Shown here: one piece after another, positions 1 to 12,700 of the stretch
Position numbering within the stretch: the stretch's first letter is position 1
Layout of the letters: every line of letters begins with the position of its first letter
Source of the DNA: Serilophus lunatus
Taxonomy: Eukaryota; Chordata; Aves; Passeriformes; Eurylaimidae
Reading direction: 5' to 3'
Assembly (NCBI GenBank): GCA_013399895.1
Contig: VXBA01001026.1
Span: forward strand, 238,152-302,151
DNA: 64,000 nt
The notes under the pieces: model-generated
Database searches by the model: none
Told to the model about the DNA's origin: nothing
Seen by the model: the letters and a program-made list of their open reading frames with translations, nothing else
Made by a program: the position numbers and the translations under genes

Positions 1-24
1 TTTTTTTTTTTTTTTTTTTTTTTT

Positions 25-59
<35 letters not shown>

Positions 60-424
60 CATACCCATGATGGAACGAGAAACTCAAACACCTCCCCCCC
101 CTCCCCGCCCTCCCGATCCCTCCCCCCATGGTTTCCTACTGCAGCTTCTCCCGAGAGGAGATCCGCGCCCGGTGGAAAACAGAGAGCTGGAAATCACGGT
201 GTTCACAAGTACATGGTTCACGTGGTTGCTGGCCCCGCTCAGCAGCTTCTGCAACACACACACGGTGTCCTTGGCCTCCTCCCTCCATGCCCTGGCCAGT
301 CTCGGGGCCGCCGGGTGCCCGCCGCCGGCACTGCCCGGTGCCTCCCCGCCGCAGCAGCCGGTGGGAAGGAGCTGCGCCCGGCCCGCTGCCCCGCGGAGCT
401 GCCGTCAGTCCGGAAGCGAGGGAC
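1..424. other. 3' flank of ANKRD11, with a long poly(T) run
   Basis: Bases 1-55 are T except for one G; they read as poly(A) on the gene strand but lie about 370 bases beyond the predicted cleavage site. A C-rich tract follows (about 91-128), then GC-rich sequence. No gene is supported here. Confidence 0.6.
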
Positions 425-608
425 ACGTCGTGAAGAAAGTGCAATTTATTTTTTTCTTATTGTTTTGTTTTCTGCCGATAGCTGCTTCCTCCTCCTCTGA
501 CCAAGGGATTCATCAGCAAGCGGTAAAGGTGAATGTGAGCTCGACCGCCCGACCTCGGAGCGCTCCCGTCCTTGCCAGTGTTCAGAGATGTCTCCTGGGT
601 TGGAACTG
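425..608 (-). other. ANKRD11: ANKRD11 3' UTR (probable)
   Basis: The 3' UTR runs from the TGA stop to shortly after the AATAAA hexamer. It is about 180 bases, A-rich at its end, with a run of A before the hexamer. The end coordinate is an estimate of the cleavage point; no transcript data are available. Confidence 0.6.
445..450 (-). terminator. Polyadenylation signal AATAAA for ANKRD11
   Basis: On the minus strand this is a canonical AATAAA, 159 bases after the stop codon. It is the only AATAAA or ATTAAA that I see between the stop and the window edge, so it is the likely signal, with cleavage some 15-30 bases further on (about 415-430). Confidence 0.7.
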
Positions 609-794
609 TCATGCCGGCAAGAGCACAAAGTCATCGTTCACGTCGACCATTGGCACATAGAACGAGGGCACCTCGTTCACGCAGAGGGATTTGTGCCCTG
701 CGGGGTCCAGCTCCTGCACCTTCAGCTGCCACTCCATCCTCTGCACCGCGTTCAAGGCAGCAGCTTCGTGCTGCTGTCGCATGAGCAGGCATGT
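609..794 (-). CDS. ANKRD11: ANKRD11 last coding exon with stop codon
   Basis: The acceptor CAACCCAG ends at 795. It encodes 61 residues from TCLLMRQQHEAAALNA to the C-terminus DVNDDFVLLPA, then TGA at 611-609. The C-terminal end is identical in kind to the mammalian protein, which fixes the stop codon. The exon continues into the 3' UTR. Confidence 0.96.
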   Translation of the reverse strand, partial: TCLLMRQQHEAAALNAVQRMEWQLKVQELDPAGHKSLCVNEVPSFYVPMVDVNDDFVLLPA

Positions 795-3700
795 CTGGGT
801 TGGGGAAAACCAAGGGGAGATGAGTGGGGAGTGGGAGAAGGCAGGAGAGGGTCCTGCTGCCCATCCCACACGCAGCCCTGGAGCACGGGGCTCCCACAGC
901 TCTCACCTTCATCCGATCGTATTTGTCATCCACGTCCTGCAGCCAGGAAATGAACTGTCGCGCGTTGAAACGGTCTCTGACCGATTTGTTTTCGTCTCCC
1001 TAAGGGAAGGACAGCAAAGGGAAGGACACGGGGAATTACTAATGTACTTTGAGCAGTTACAGGTCTCACAGACCCCTCCAGCAGTGGGATGCCACGATGT
1101 CCCGCCATCTGTGTGCCAAGGTGGGCGAGCTGAGCAGGGAGAGCAGGAGAGCTTTAGTAACTCCTGCCTCCATCCCTCCAGGAAAGCCCATCTCCCTCGG
1201 GGTCTCTCACAGCCTCTGAGACACCTCTCCCCACCGAGACAGGCACTGACCTGATTTTCTAGAGGCATGTTGTACACCTCAGAGTCCAGCAGCATGGTGC
1301 AGGCACTGAAGGGCACGGCCTGGTTGGCGATGGTCCTCGCTGCCCGGCAGTGAACCCGCAGGATCTCCTGCTCGCAGGAGACGATGAGCTTCTCCTGAGG
1401 AAGAGCAGAGCGGTGAGTGTGGCAGCCTCAGCCTCCCCAGCAGAGGAAATTCGGGACCTGTTCCCCAGCTGGAGTGTCCCCTTACCCGCTCTATGCTGTG
1501 CTGGAGCCGTAGCTTCCCCCGGACGGCCTCCTGCTGCTTGAAGAGCTCCTTGAGTGGCTCGGCCAGCGACGGTGGTGGGGCAATCTGTGGGCACAGGGTT
1601 AGAGCCAGAGGGTGAGAGCCAGGCCCACTGCTGGGAGCACAGCCCAGGAGGCTTCCTGAACCCCCACCACACAGCCAAAACACACACCGGCCACTGGCTC
1701 AGGGAGGGAGCGGGGGACACCCCATGGGCTTCCTACAGAGATTGTCTGCAAAGGACAAGGTCCTGTGGCGCTCACACTTCAGTGAGGGTGAGACAACAGG
1801 GCCCAGTGCTGGGAGGAGAGCTCAGCCTGCAGAATCACAGCCTGAACCCCTCCATGTGCTGCAGGGCAGGTTGCGAAGGGGCCCAGGAGGGTCTGACTGT
1901 TGGAGAACCACTGCCAGGAGCAGCCTCGATTTGCACCTTGGGATGGGAGCCTGTGTTCCTGATCTGCCCTGCACCTCCCTGGGGAGCAAGGTGCTCCTCC
2001 AGCACAGCCCAAGCTGATGACAGAGGAGCTCTGGACGAGTCTAGGAAGGAACAAGATGTGAAAATGGGCTATGACTGTGGTGCCAGGGCCAACACATCAC
2101 GCAGGGTTAACTCCTCACACTGCAACAGAACACCCATAACCTGGGATACTTCTCCCTGCCCAGAGTCCAGCATGCCCAGTCACCCTGACCCTCCTCCTCC
2201 ATCCAGATCCCGGATTTACTGACTGCAGCACTAAGTTTGTTGATGCACTTGTATTAGCGAGGCTGTTCACGTAGCCCAGCAGGGAAATGGTGATCCCAGT
2301 GCCAAGTCAAACAGCAGAGCTTAGGAAAACAAAGGCAGGAGTTAAGAGACATCCTTTTCTCCTAAGTTCATTATCCTGTTACTACACTGCTGTAAAAGCA
2401 GTTTTACCTTCCAGCCTCAAATCCAGTGGATTCATACAAACTCTGCTCTAAAGCCTGACCAAATCTCAGGTCCTTCAGCACAGCCCAAGGTCTTCCCTGC
2501 AAAAATGCAGCACCTCGGCCTGCATCTACCATGTAGCCACACACTTACCTAGACTCAGGTTTGGTGCCCTATTCTAAAAGCAGGTTAAAGCCACGGCCGG
2601 GGCACTGTTGGCATTGCAAGGGTGGAGACAGGGAATGGGGGACAACCTGGCTGTGCTGGGAGAAGAGAGAGGAGACAATCTCTGACGCTGAAGGGAGAAG
2701 GTGACTCACCACTGGAATATGGAGCTTGCTTAGAGGTTTGCCATCCAACAGGTAGGAGCCTGTGTAGGTGACATACTCAGCGTAGCACTGTGGAGCTTGG
2801 GGAGTAATATAGCAGAGGATTTTCCGCTTCTCCTCGATCTTTTTCCTGATCTGGAGGTACTCGAAGTAGGGGTTGGACCTGTCGCTGTGGTACGGTTCGA
2901 TGTCGTCCAGTTTTATCGCATCCACAATAGCTGCCAGTGTTTGCTGGATCATCTCCCTTGTCTGCTGGGTGGATGTGTTGATCTGCTGCTGCAGCTGCTG
3001 GTTGGAGCGCTGGAAGCGGCGCTTCCGCGGGTGCTGAGCTTGGGAATCGTCCTCCTCCGTGATGCGGCCCTTGGCACGTGTGACAGGCGCGGAGACGGGA
3101 GGAAATTCCTTCTCGGCCGAGGCAGCGTTCTGCTTGTTTTGGTTGGCGAGCATCTGAGCCCGGTTCCTGGTAATCCTCTGAGGAATCTCTTCTATTTTGG
3201 GTGGTTTGGGAGCTTCTGCTACTGGTTTTTGTACTGGTTCCACGACTTCTGGTTGAGTGTTGCACGGAGGTGCGTCTGCCTGGGATGACGGGGCCTGGCT
3301 CCCGCCAAGGGCCGCAGCACCGTCCTGAGGAACACTGGCCTCAGAGCCAGGCACAGGCGGGGGACAGGGCTGGGAGCTGCTCTCTGCCACCCCACCAGAG
3401 GACGACACCTCCTCCTGCACAGCCTCCACCTCTTTGCTCTCTGCCTGCGTCGACTCGGACGGGGTCTGCTGGAAAACCTGCGCTTCCGAGTCCTCCGCTC
3501 CCTTCTCCTCAGCCACATTCAGCGCTTCCGAGGTGGCTTCTTGTGCAGACACTTCTGGTTTCTGCTCCTCTGCTGGTGGCTCCGTGTCTGTGGGCAGAGT
3601 GGCCGCTGCCTGGCTGGCCGGTGGCTCCTCCGGCTCGCCGGATGTTATCACCGATCCGCTGGCTTTGACGATCCCAGTGCTTGGCTCTGAAGCTGCTGCT

Positions 3701-6700
3701 GGGCTTTCCTCCACCGCTTCTGCCTCGGTCATCTCCGTCTCTGCAACATCTTTGGGCTGGAGTGGCAGTTCTGGGAGCGAGAAGGGGCCAAGGTCCAAGT
3801 CATCCTCGGTGTTGGTGAAGGGATCGGGCCACGTCACCGCCTCCTCTGTATTCGCAGGTGCTGCGTTGTTGTTTTCCAAGTAGTTGTTTTCTTGTGCGGT
3901 GACGACTTCAGCCTGAGGTTCTGCTGGCACGCACGGGGGCTCTGGAGGGATCTCTGGTGCTTCTTCTGGAAGAGGCTTACAGTTATTGAAGAAGGTGTCT
4001 AACCTAGTAGGGGACATGTATGGAGCTTGCTCTTCTGCATTCGCTATTTCTCCTGGAACTGCTTCCTCAGCATCCTCCTTGACTTCTTCCAGCCTTGGTT
4101 CAGACACTGACAGAGGGTAAGAGATGGGAGAAACAGGGTAGGAAGTCTCTGTGGGAATGAAGGCTACCGGTGTGGGATGAATTGGCTCTAGGGAACAGAG
4201 CGGAGGTTTAGGGGACTCAGAAAACCTCTGGGGAGATTTCATCAGAAGCTCCGAGCCCATGGACCAGGTGACAGGGTGCTCTGTGGGGTTACCCATCAGG
4301 CTGGGGGGAATGGTGGTGTCTGGGTTTCGGGAAGGAGGGTTATCCCAGTCTATGTTGTTTTGTTCTGGCATACCCGAACTAAAATGGTTTTCTTCGATGG
4401 GTGGTAGGTAGGTGGGTTCCGGTGGCATGATGGAGGCAGTGGCTTGCTGCTCCTCCGTGGTATCCAAGGGCATGCCAAGATCGGGGGGAAGAGCACTTTC
4501 CACCGAAGGAGCCAGCAACTCATCTCTGTGTGAAGGAGAGGATTTTGCTTGTAAACCAGAAAAGACACTTTCGGGAGACTGGGCAACCCCGCTGACAGCT
4601 CCTGGCGCACAGTGCAGAGCCTCCACTTTGGGCGAGGAAACTCCATAATCTGGGGAGTAATACCCAGGAGATAAACACTGGAACTTCTCAGCAGGAACAG
4701 GAGGAAGGGGGACTTTCTCCTCTATTAAATGCTGCACTGGAGAGTCGTAATTTGATGTCGCTGGGACGCTCTGCTGTCTGAAAAACTTATCCCCGACGCT
4801 GAATTCTTCTTCAGGCGCCCTTCTGATGTCCACTGAGATGGAACGGTAGAGGTTTGTGGAGGGGATGGTGCGAGTTGGGGTCTGACTTGGGTTCTCGGGG
4901 AGCCCACTGGACACATTGGTGTATCTGTCAAAGAAGGATGGGGAGCAGGCGTTCATGGACATGGTGGAGATGGGCAGCGAGTGCTGCGAGTCCGCGCACT
5001 CGAACATCAGGTCCGTGTAGTCCTCGTTGCTGCACGAAGGAGTCCTGGGCGTCTGCATCACCTCCTCGTAGCTCGGGCACGAGACGACGGATGCCGGGGT
5101 TGGGACGCCCGTTGGCCGGTTCTGGTCCGGCCTGGGTGACGCGGGGAGGATCTCCTTCAGCTGAGGACCCGTGATCCAGTCTTTGGAATCTGTCCCCACA
5201 GCAGGCTGTGCCTTGTTTTCCGGTGACAATATAGGAGCCAGTGGACCCAGCTCTTTGAGTTTCTTGTCCTTGAGCTGCGTATCCAGCGTTAGAGGCTTCT
5301 TTGTGGACAGATCTAGGCTCCTCTTGCGCACATCTTCCGAGCTCTTAAGCTTGTCCTTTAACTTGGGGTCTCCAGACCTGTGCCGCATTTTCTCCATTTG
5401 CTTCATTCTCTCTTTGTGCCTTTTGTGGCGTTCCTCAATCTCCAGGTCTTTCTGGCTCAGCATCCTCTCGAAGCTGGTCATCATCAGATCACCGTCTCCC
5501 AGAAGCTTCTCCCTCGGCCTGGCATCCTTCTTCCCACTGTCTTTGGAAAGGGTTATTTTGTCATTCCCATTGCTTATTTTTATGGACTCTGATTTGTCTT
5601 TGTCCTGGTTCTCCTTGAGCTTCTCCTTCAGTTTGGTTTCGCCGAATTTGAGGTTGTCTTCCTTGGATTTATCTTTAAAGGCGGTAACTTGAGGCCCATC
5701 CTTGAGTGTTGACTTTGGTTCATCTTTATGATGTTTAAAGAAACCATCTGCATGTTTGTCTCTATGCTTTTCCTTTTCCTCCTTCCATTTTTCCTTGTGT
5801 TTATCTCGCTTCTTTTTCTCTTTAGCTGTGCTGATGGTGCTGGAACCATAAGTCTTTTCTTTTTCTGCCTTCTTTGACAACTCTCTTTCAGAATCATTTT
5901 TATCTTTCTTTTCAGAAAATAAGTAATCAATGCTCTTCTCCGGTTCCTCATCAGCCTCTGCCTTCATGTTGTAGGAAGAGCCAAAAGCCTCCCCATCCAC
6001 AGAGAAATCTTTTTCGTAATGAGTGGAATCCTTTCTGCTGCTGGAGTCCTTGAATTCGTCTGGTTTTTCCTTTTTCTCTGTCTTCTCCTTCTTGGCTTTT
6101 TCCTTCTCGTGACTTTTCTTTGAGGAAGATGAGGAATGTCGGTGTCTCTCTTTCTCCTTGAGTTTGTCCTGCAGGCAGGGTAAAGGGAGAGAGTCCTTGA
6201 ACTTTTCTTCAGCGGCATCAGCAAGAGAGAGGTTTGAAGACTCAAAGAGGCTGGTCAGTCCTGGCTCTTGCCCTCTGTCCGTGAAGCTGTCAGAGGAGAT
6301 TTCGCTGATCTTGTCATTGGAGTCATCCCTGTAGTCATTCAGAGCCTCCTCCTCCAGTTTCTCCAGCAGGCTCTTCTCTGACTCCCCTCCTTTCGAGGAC
6401 TTCTTCTCTTTGGAATGCTCTTTATCTGGTTTCTCCTTATGTTTGCTTTTCACCTTGTCATCACTGGCGTGTTTCTTTTCGACCTTTTCTGGGAGCTTCT
6501 GCTTGTTTTTCTTCTCCTGAGTGGAATCTATGGACATTCTGTCCTTCCTGTCCTTGTACTTCTCGGTGGAGTCTTTATCTTTCTTCTCTTTGTGTTTCTC
6601 AAAGGAACTCTTCTCCTTCTTCTCCTTTCCCCCTTCCGATGTTCCTTTGTCCTTTTTCTTCTCCTTGGACTCCTTATCCTTCTGCTTCTCCGAGTGCTGC

Positions 6701-9700
6701 CGGTCGGAGGAGTACTTGCGGTGCTTGTCAGGGTACAGCTCCTTCTCGGCAGCCGTGTCATCCTTCTCCTGCAGACTGTCCAGGCGGTGCATCTCGCTCC
6801 CAGCAGAGTCACCCACTTTGAACCCGCTCAGGCTGTAATCATCCCTCTCATCCTCGCTCTCATCCGTGAAGATGTCAGCGATGCTGTACCAGCTCTTCTC
6901 CTTGCCCTTCTTCTCATCTTTCTTCTCAGAGAAATCCTCCCGGTCGGCAGAGAAGTTTTTCTCTTTCTTCTCCTTCACCTGGTCAAAAGAACTCTTCCTC
7001 TCCTTGTCTTTGCTGTGAAGATCTTTGTACTTCTCCTTAGTTTCCTTTTTCTCTTTGAAGCTCTTCTCTAGTTCTTTGTCCTTCAGGATTTTCTCTGCAG
7101 CAACTTTTTCATTTTTCTCCTTGTCGCCTTCTTTGGACTTTTCCTTGTATTTTTCTGGCTTCACCTTTTCTTTTTTTTCTTTATCGGGAGCATCCTTCTT
7201 CTCCTTTTCCTTCCCAGAATGGTGCCTCTCCCAACTCTCCAGGGTTTTCCCACTGAATTCTGGGTCAGACTTATCCTTGAAGAACGTCTCACAGCCGTAG
7301 TCTTTGAAGTCGTCTCGATAGGGCTCTTCCTGCTTCGTCTTGGGATCTTTTCGGTCTTTGGAGCCATCAGAGGAATCTTTTCTGTCTTTGTTGGTTTCAC
7401 CTGTATCTTTTTCTTTTCTCTCCTTGACAGTCTCCACAGAGTCCTTCCTTTTCTTATCCTTTTCCGGCAAATAACTAGGAGTAACTTTGTGTCTGTCTGT
7501 TTGGTCCTTTTTCTTCTCGGAGCTTTTCTCCACATAGTCCCTCTCCTTTTTCTTCAGAAAAGTGTCTTTTTCGTTCCGCTTCTCGTTGTATTCCTTCTTA
7601 TCCTTTGTTTTATTTTCCTTTTTCTTGTCTTTAATTTCTTCTTTCACGGGTTCTATGATTAGTTTTGCCACTGTGTCATTTTTAATCTCCCTGAAATCTG
7701 TTACTGGAGAATCCCAGCTGTCCTCACCCTTGAAATCGAAGGATGAATCAGAGGACAAGTCTGAAAACCACCTCTCCTGCTGATCATCTGAAAGGCTGAA
7801 CTTCGTGTCCTCACTTTCAGCAAATTGGGCTTTATTATTAAACTCGTCAAACCCGGACTCATCCCTGTAAAGTTTTTCTTTTTTGCATTTTTCTTTCTCT
7901 TCCTTGAAGGATTTTTCTTTTTCTAGTTTGGACGCCTTCTCCTCCTTCAGCTCATTTTTCTTCTCAGATTTGGACTGTTTGTCCTTGGACTTCTTCTTTC
8001 TCTCCTCCTTGTGTATTCTTGGCTTCTCCTCCTTGGGAGATTTCTCCTTAACAGGTTTCTCTTTTTCTGATTTACTCAATGCTTCTCTGAAGGATTTGCT
8101 CAGGTCTTTACTACCATCTTTGATTTTTCTTAACGATTTCTCCTCTTTTGAGGATTTTCCAGTCTCATCTTTAAACAACCACTCCTTCTCTTCTGCTTTA
8201 CCCTTGGGGAGCTTTTCCTCCTTTTTCCCGTGTTCCCGCTCATGCTTTAACACTTTCAACTTATTTTCGACTGGATTTTCCGTCTCTACTATCAAGCCTT
8301 TCTCAGGCTTTTGTTTAGAGTCCTCAAACTCAAAAGAAAATGTTTTGATTATTTTAATGTCTTGGCTGATGGGACACTGTCCCTTCTCCTTGTTTTTATG
8401 TTTGTGTTTTGTTTTATGCTTTTTAACAACCTTCCCCTCCTTGTCCAGCTTTGGAATTGCTCCATCCACATTGCTATGGAATGAATTCTTTTTCTCAGAA
8501 ACAGGGTTATGGGGGGTGTTTTTCTTTTTGTGCTCTGGTTTCTTCCTGACTGGCTTTAGTGACTCTAAGCTCGAGTCCTCGGACGAATAGTCTGACTCAC
8601 TCGTCAGCCTCGTCCTGGTGGAGTCCGATAAAGAACTGACGTCTGACCAAGCTGGAGAAGATATGGTTTTCCAATTGTCCGTCCTCCAGTGCTTGGAGTG
8701 CTGTTCTGAAAGATTAGGATTATGTTTCTGGGATGCTAAACTGCCATGAGAAGAGGTCGATGAGGCAGACAGAGAGTTAAACAAGGAGGATTCCTTTAGC
8801 ACTAGCCTCGAGTCCTTTACACAGCTAGAGCTCTGCAGAGAGTCTCTATCATCCTCCTCACTCTCCACGTTTTCACTCTCTGATTCAGAGGAACAAAACT
8901 TGTCATTTTTTTTGCCAAACCGAACCTCTTTGCTTTTCGCCTCCTTCTTCCGCTTCTTTTTTACTTTGCTTTTCTCCTTCGGTGCCTTGGTGCTGGCGGG
9001 CTCCCGGATCTTGCTGCTGGGCAAGATCGAGTGGGTCGAGAGGCGCAGCTTCTCCCCCGTGCCCACGGCCACGCCGGTCTCCTCCTCGTCCGAGCTGTCC
9101 GACAGGATGCGGTGGGCAGCTTTCTTTGGTGTAATTGTGTTATTTTTAGTATAAGTTTTCACTTCCATTTTGGGTATGGAAATGAAACTGTTTGCTTTAG
9201 TCTCTTTCCTGTAGTCCTTTTTCAGCAAATGCTTGTCATCGACCGGCGGGACCCGGTCCTGCTCATCGTCCTCATCGAATTCGTACTCGTCCTTCACCGG
9301 CGTGATGGTTTTGGGGGGCTCCTGGGCCTTGGGCTTGTGCTTCAAACCCTTCTCAAACTCTGAGTCTGTGTTATTGCCATCAACGGAGCTGGAGGGAGCG
9401 AAGGAAGGGGCGTCCTCCTCTTCTGAGGTCTCTGCAGAGACAAGAACAGTGTGTTAAGGGCTGGGAGGGGCTTTGGGGAGGCAACACCACTGGTCTGTGA
9501 CAGACACGAACCACTGAGAACAATCCTGGCACCCTTTGGCCTCACCCAGACTTTGCCATGTTGGCAGCCAACAGCTTGGAGTGCCAGGTTGGGAGATCTT
9601 TTAGGAAGGAACAGCTATCCTGGCTCCAACCTGCACAGGGTGCTCCTCAAAACAACATCCTGGGTGTTATCACAAGAACTCTGTAACAGGGTTATGGCTC

Positions 9701-12700
9701 CACACAGCGTAGGTCAAGGTTCCCTGGAAGACTGGGAACTCTTAATTAGCTCTAATTAAAACCTGCAGTGTGTCCCATAATGGTGGCACTGGTGGCACAG
9801 GCTCTAGCAGGGACAGAACCTGGAACAGCTGTGCTGGGACAGCCAAGGGACGGGAACGCACTGCTGACACACAAAACTCCTCCTCTCCACTGGAAATACC
9901 CATGTTTTAAAGGTAAGACATCCATTTACCTGCAACTGGCTCCCAATCCTGCATCTCGACTGCACCAGGGAAGTGATCTCAACGTTGGCTCCCAGGGTAA
10001 ACAGCTCCTGGAGCTAAAGCTGGTGGATATGTTGGCTGAAATTGGGTTACAGCTACAAGTGGGCTCTTGACCATGGCAACAGCGTGTGGATATTCTGACA
10101 ATAGTCTAAGCTCCACTGTCCTTTAACATCTCTGTATTAACAGACAGCTGCACAGCCCCAGAAAGTTCAGTCTCACCTGTTGAGCTCTCCTCACTGGAGG
10201 GGTACGTGGTCTTCCCCAGGAGCAGGTTCACCATGGTGGGAGAATTAGCTACTTTTAACGGTGTCTCGCCCTTCCTGTTGCTTTGATGAGGATTCCCTCC
10301 ATAATGTAACAACAATTTCACCACCTGGAAAGAGAAAGTGAGGCTTGAAGATGCTCATGATGTTTTGATTCCAGGTTTTTTGTAGAACTTTCACACATAA
10401 CTAAGAGGGAGATGCCCTCAGGACATGCCTTGTGGTATACAACAGTTATCCATAAAAAAGGAGATGAAACCCAGCAACATTCCCAGAAGTGGTGGAATCA
10501 TCATCCCTGGAAGTGCTCAAGAAACATGTAGATATGGTACTTAGGGACACAGTTTAGTGGTGGGGCTTGGCAGCATTAATTTAATGGTTGGATTTGATGC
10601 TCTTGGAGGTCTTTTCCCACCTCAATGATTCTGTGGTTCCAAGAACCATCCTGGGCGGGAAAGAAGAGGGAAGAACAAGACACAAGGCCATGTTGCCTCC
10701 CCAACTCCAGAAGAAGAACGAACTATCTTACGTGCAGAAAAATTCAGAATCACAGAACGGTTTGGATTGGAAGGGACCTTTAAGATCATCTCATTCCACC
10801 CCTTGCCATGACCAGGGACACCTTCCACCAGCCCAGGTTGCTCCAAGCCCCATCCAACCTGGTCTTGCACACAAACTCCTGCCCACTACACGGCAAATGA
10901 GAATTAAATAACCAGAATCTCTGTGTTGCTTGAAGCACGAGTTTACGGAAGAGTCTTTAAAGGCCCAGCAATGATGAAATCCAGCAGCCCCCAACCTTGA
11001 AGTGCCCGTTGTTGGCTGCGTCGTGCAGGGGGGTGTCGTCATCCAGCCCCTTGGTGTTGACCTCGGCGCCCGCAGCGAGCAACTGCTTGGCCACGTCGTA
11101 GTAGCCCCGGTTACAGGCCTCGTGCAGCGCCGTCCAGCCTGCAAGGAGAGGGACACTCAGCACAGGGGGGCACCTCCACTGACACACACGGACAGAGAAA
11201 GTCACCTCCAGGCACAGCGGCTGCAGGTGCTGCCGTGGAAAGGGGGGTGTTGCTCTGATGGCCAAGTTGGTTGTGTTTGCCTGGATCCCCTGGGTACAAA
11301 GGGAAGGAACCTGCAGCTCTGCCCTGCTGCTCCAGCCAGGCACTCACAGAATGAATCCCTCTTTTCCTTCTGGTCATGCAATGTGCTACAGTCAGAGCAT
11401 CTGCAGCCCCAGGAGATGGAAAGTTTTATACAGGAAATGAAGAGAACTGCTGATGTCATGTGAAAGGCAAGTGTCAAAACCCTTTCTCCTTCAGATAATC
11501 ATGGAATGGTTTAGGTTGGAAGGGACATTACAACTCATCTTGTTCCACTCTCCTACAGTAGGCAGGGACACCTTCCACTATCCTGTGTTGCCCTTGAACA
11601 TTTTCAGAAATGGGGCAGCCACAGCTTCTCTGGGCACCTGTGCCAGGACCTGCCCACCCTCACAGGGAAGGATTTCCCCTTCATATCCAATGTAATCCTC
11701 CCCTCCTTCAGCTTAAGGCCTTTCCCCCTTCTCCTGGCACTACACACCCTTGTGAAAAGTCCCTTGTCAGCCTTCTTTGAAGCCTACTTTAGGTCTGGCT
11801 GTAGGTTCCAAGTCCTCCGTAAGAGAAACACTGGTGCCCAGACCAGGCCTGAGCTCTAAACTGAAGGGAAGGATCTGAAACAGTCCCTGCACAGCCCTCA
11901 CAAGTATTTACTGTGCTCTCCAAGCACACAACCAGCCCTGAACACCGGCTTGGGGGGAAACCAGACAGCAGGTCTCCACAGTAACGACAGCTCCGGTTCA
12001 CAAACAAACCTCTGAAGAGCACAGAACGAATATTTTATCGTGTTCAAACAGACTATTTTTAAGCAGAGCCTGTTTTGAAGTTTCCCGGTGTTTTGCTGAT
12101 AGCGCCGTGGGAGTGTGTTCTGTTACCTTCACTTGGAGCCTTCAGAAGGGGCACCTGTGCCCAGAATTAATCACAACTGATACTTCAGTCTGGCACTGGG
12201 ATTAATCATACGGGAGGAGGAACAGCCATATCTATTTATAGCCCCAAAATCGTGTGAAGAGAGGAGCAAAGAGCAAAGTCAAGCTCTCGGCCGTGCTGAA
12301 GAAAGGCTGATCCAGCCCCACGGTCAGCATGGGGGTGAGTGAACAGCACCTTCATCATCCCTTCATCATCATCTCATAGCTGCCTTCCCCCTGCAGGACT
12401 TGGGGTTGTTCCCATCCCATCCCCCTAAGCAGGAGCTTGGCAGCACTGCTGAGGAGGAGGAGGAGGTGGTGGTGCTACACCTGAGCTGAGGCTCAGGACA
12501 GTCAACGCCTCTAATTCAGGTGCCTGGTGGGATCTGATCTTGCCCTTCACATTCACTCCCCATCAGCTGCACCCCCACATTCAGTCCTTAAAAACAACCC
12601 CCAGAAATCCACATGCATCAGCTCCCCCCAACTCCGGAGCAATGACTTCACAAACCCATTCTTAGCAGTGTTTCTGTGAATAATTTCTTTGCGCATCATT

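Noticed and set aside
2569..2709. C-terminal extension of the giant open frame beyond position 2710
   Set aside because: A GTGAGT donor at 2709 and the exact continuation of the known protein in the next exon (1584) show that these 46 codons are intron read-through.
5171..8590. Long plus-strand ORFs opposite the giant exon (for example 6415-7071 and 7883-8590)
   Set aside because: They are Leu/Phe/Ser-rich mirror images of the Lys/Glu codons of ANKRD11, with no independent start context or family similarity.
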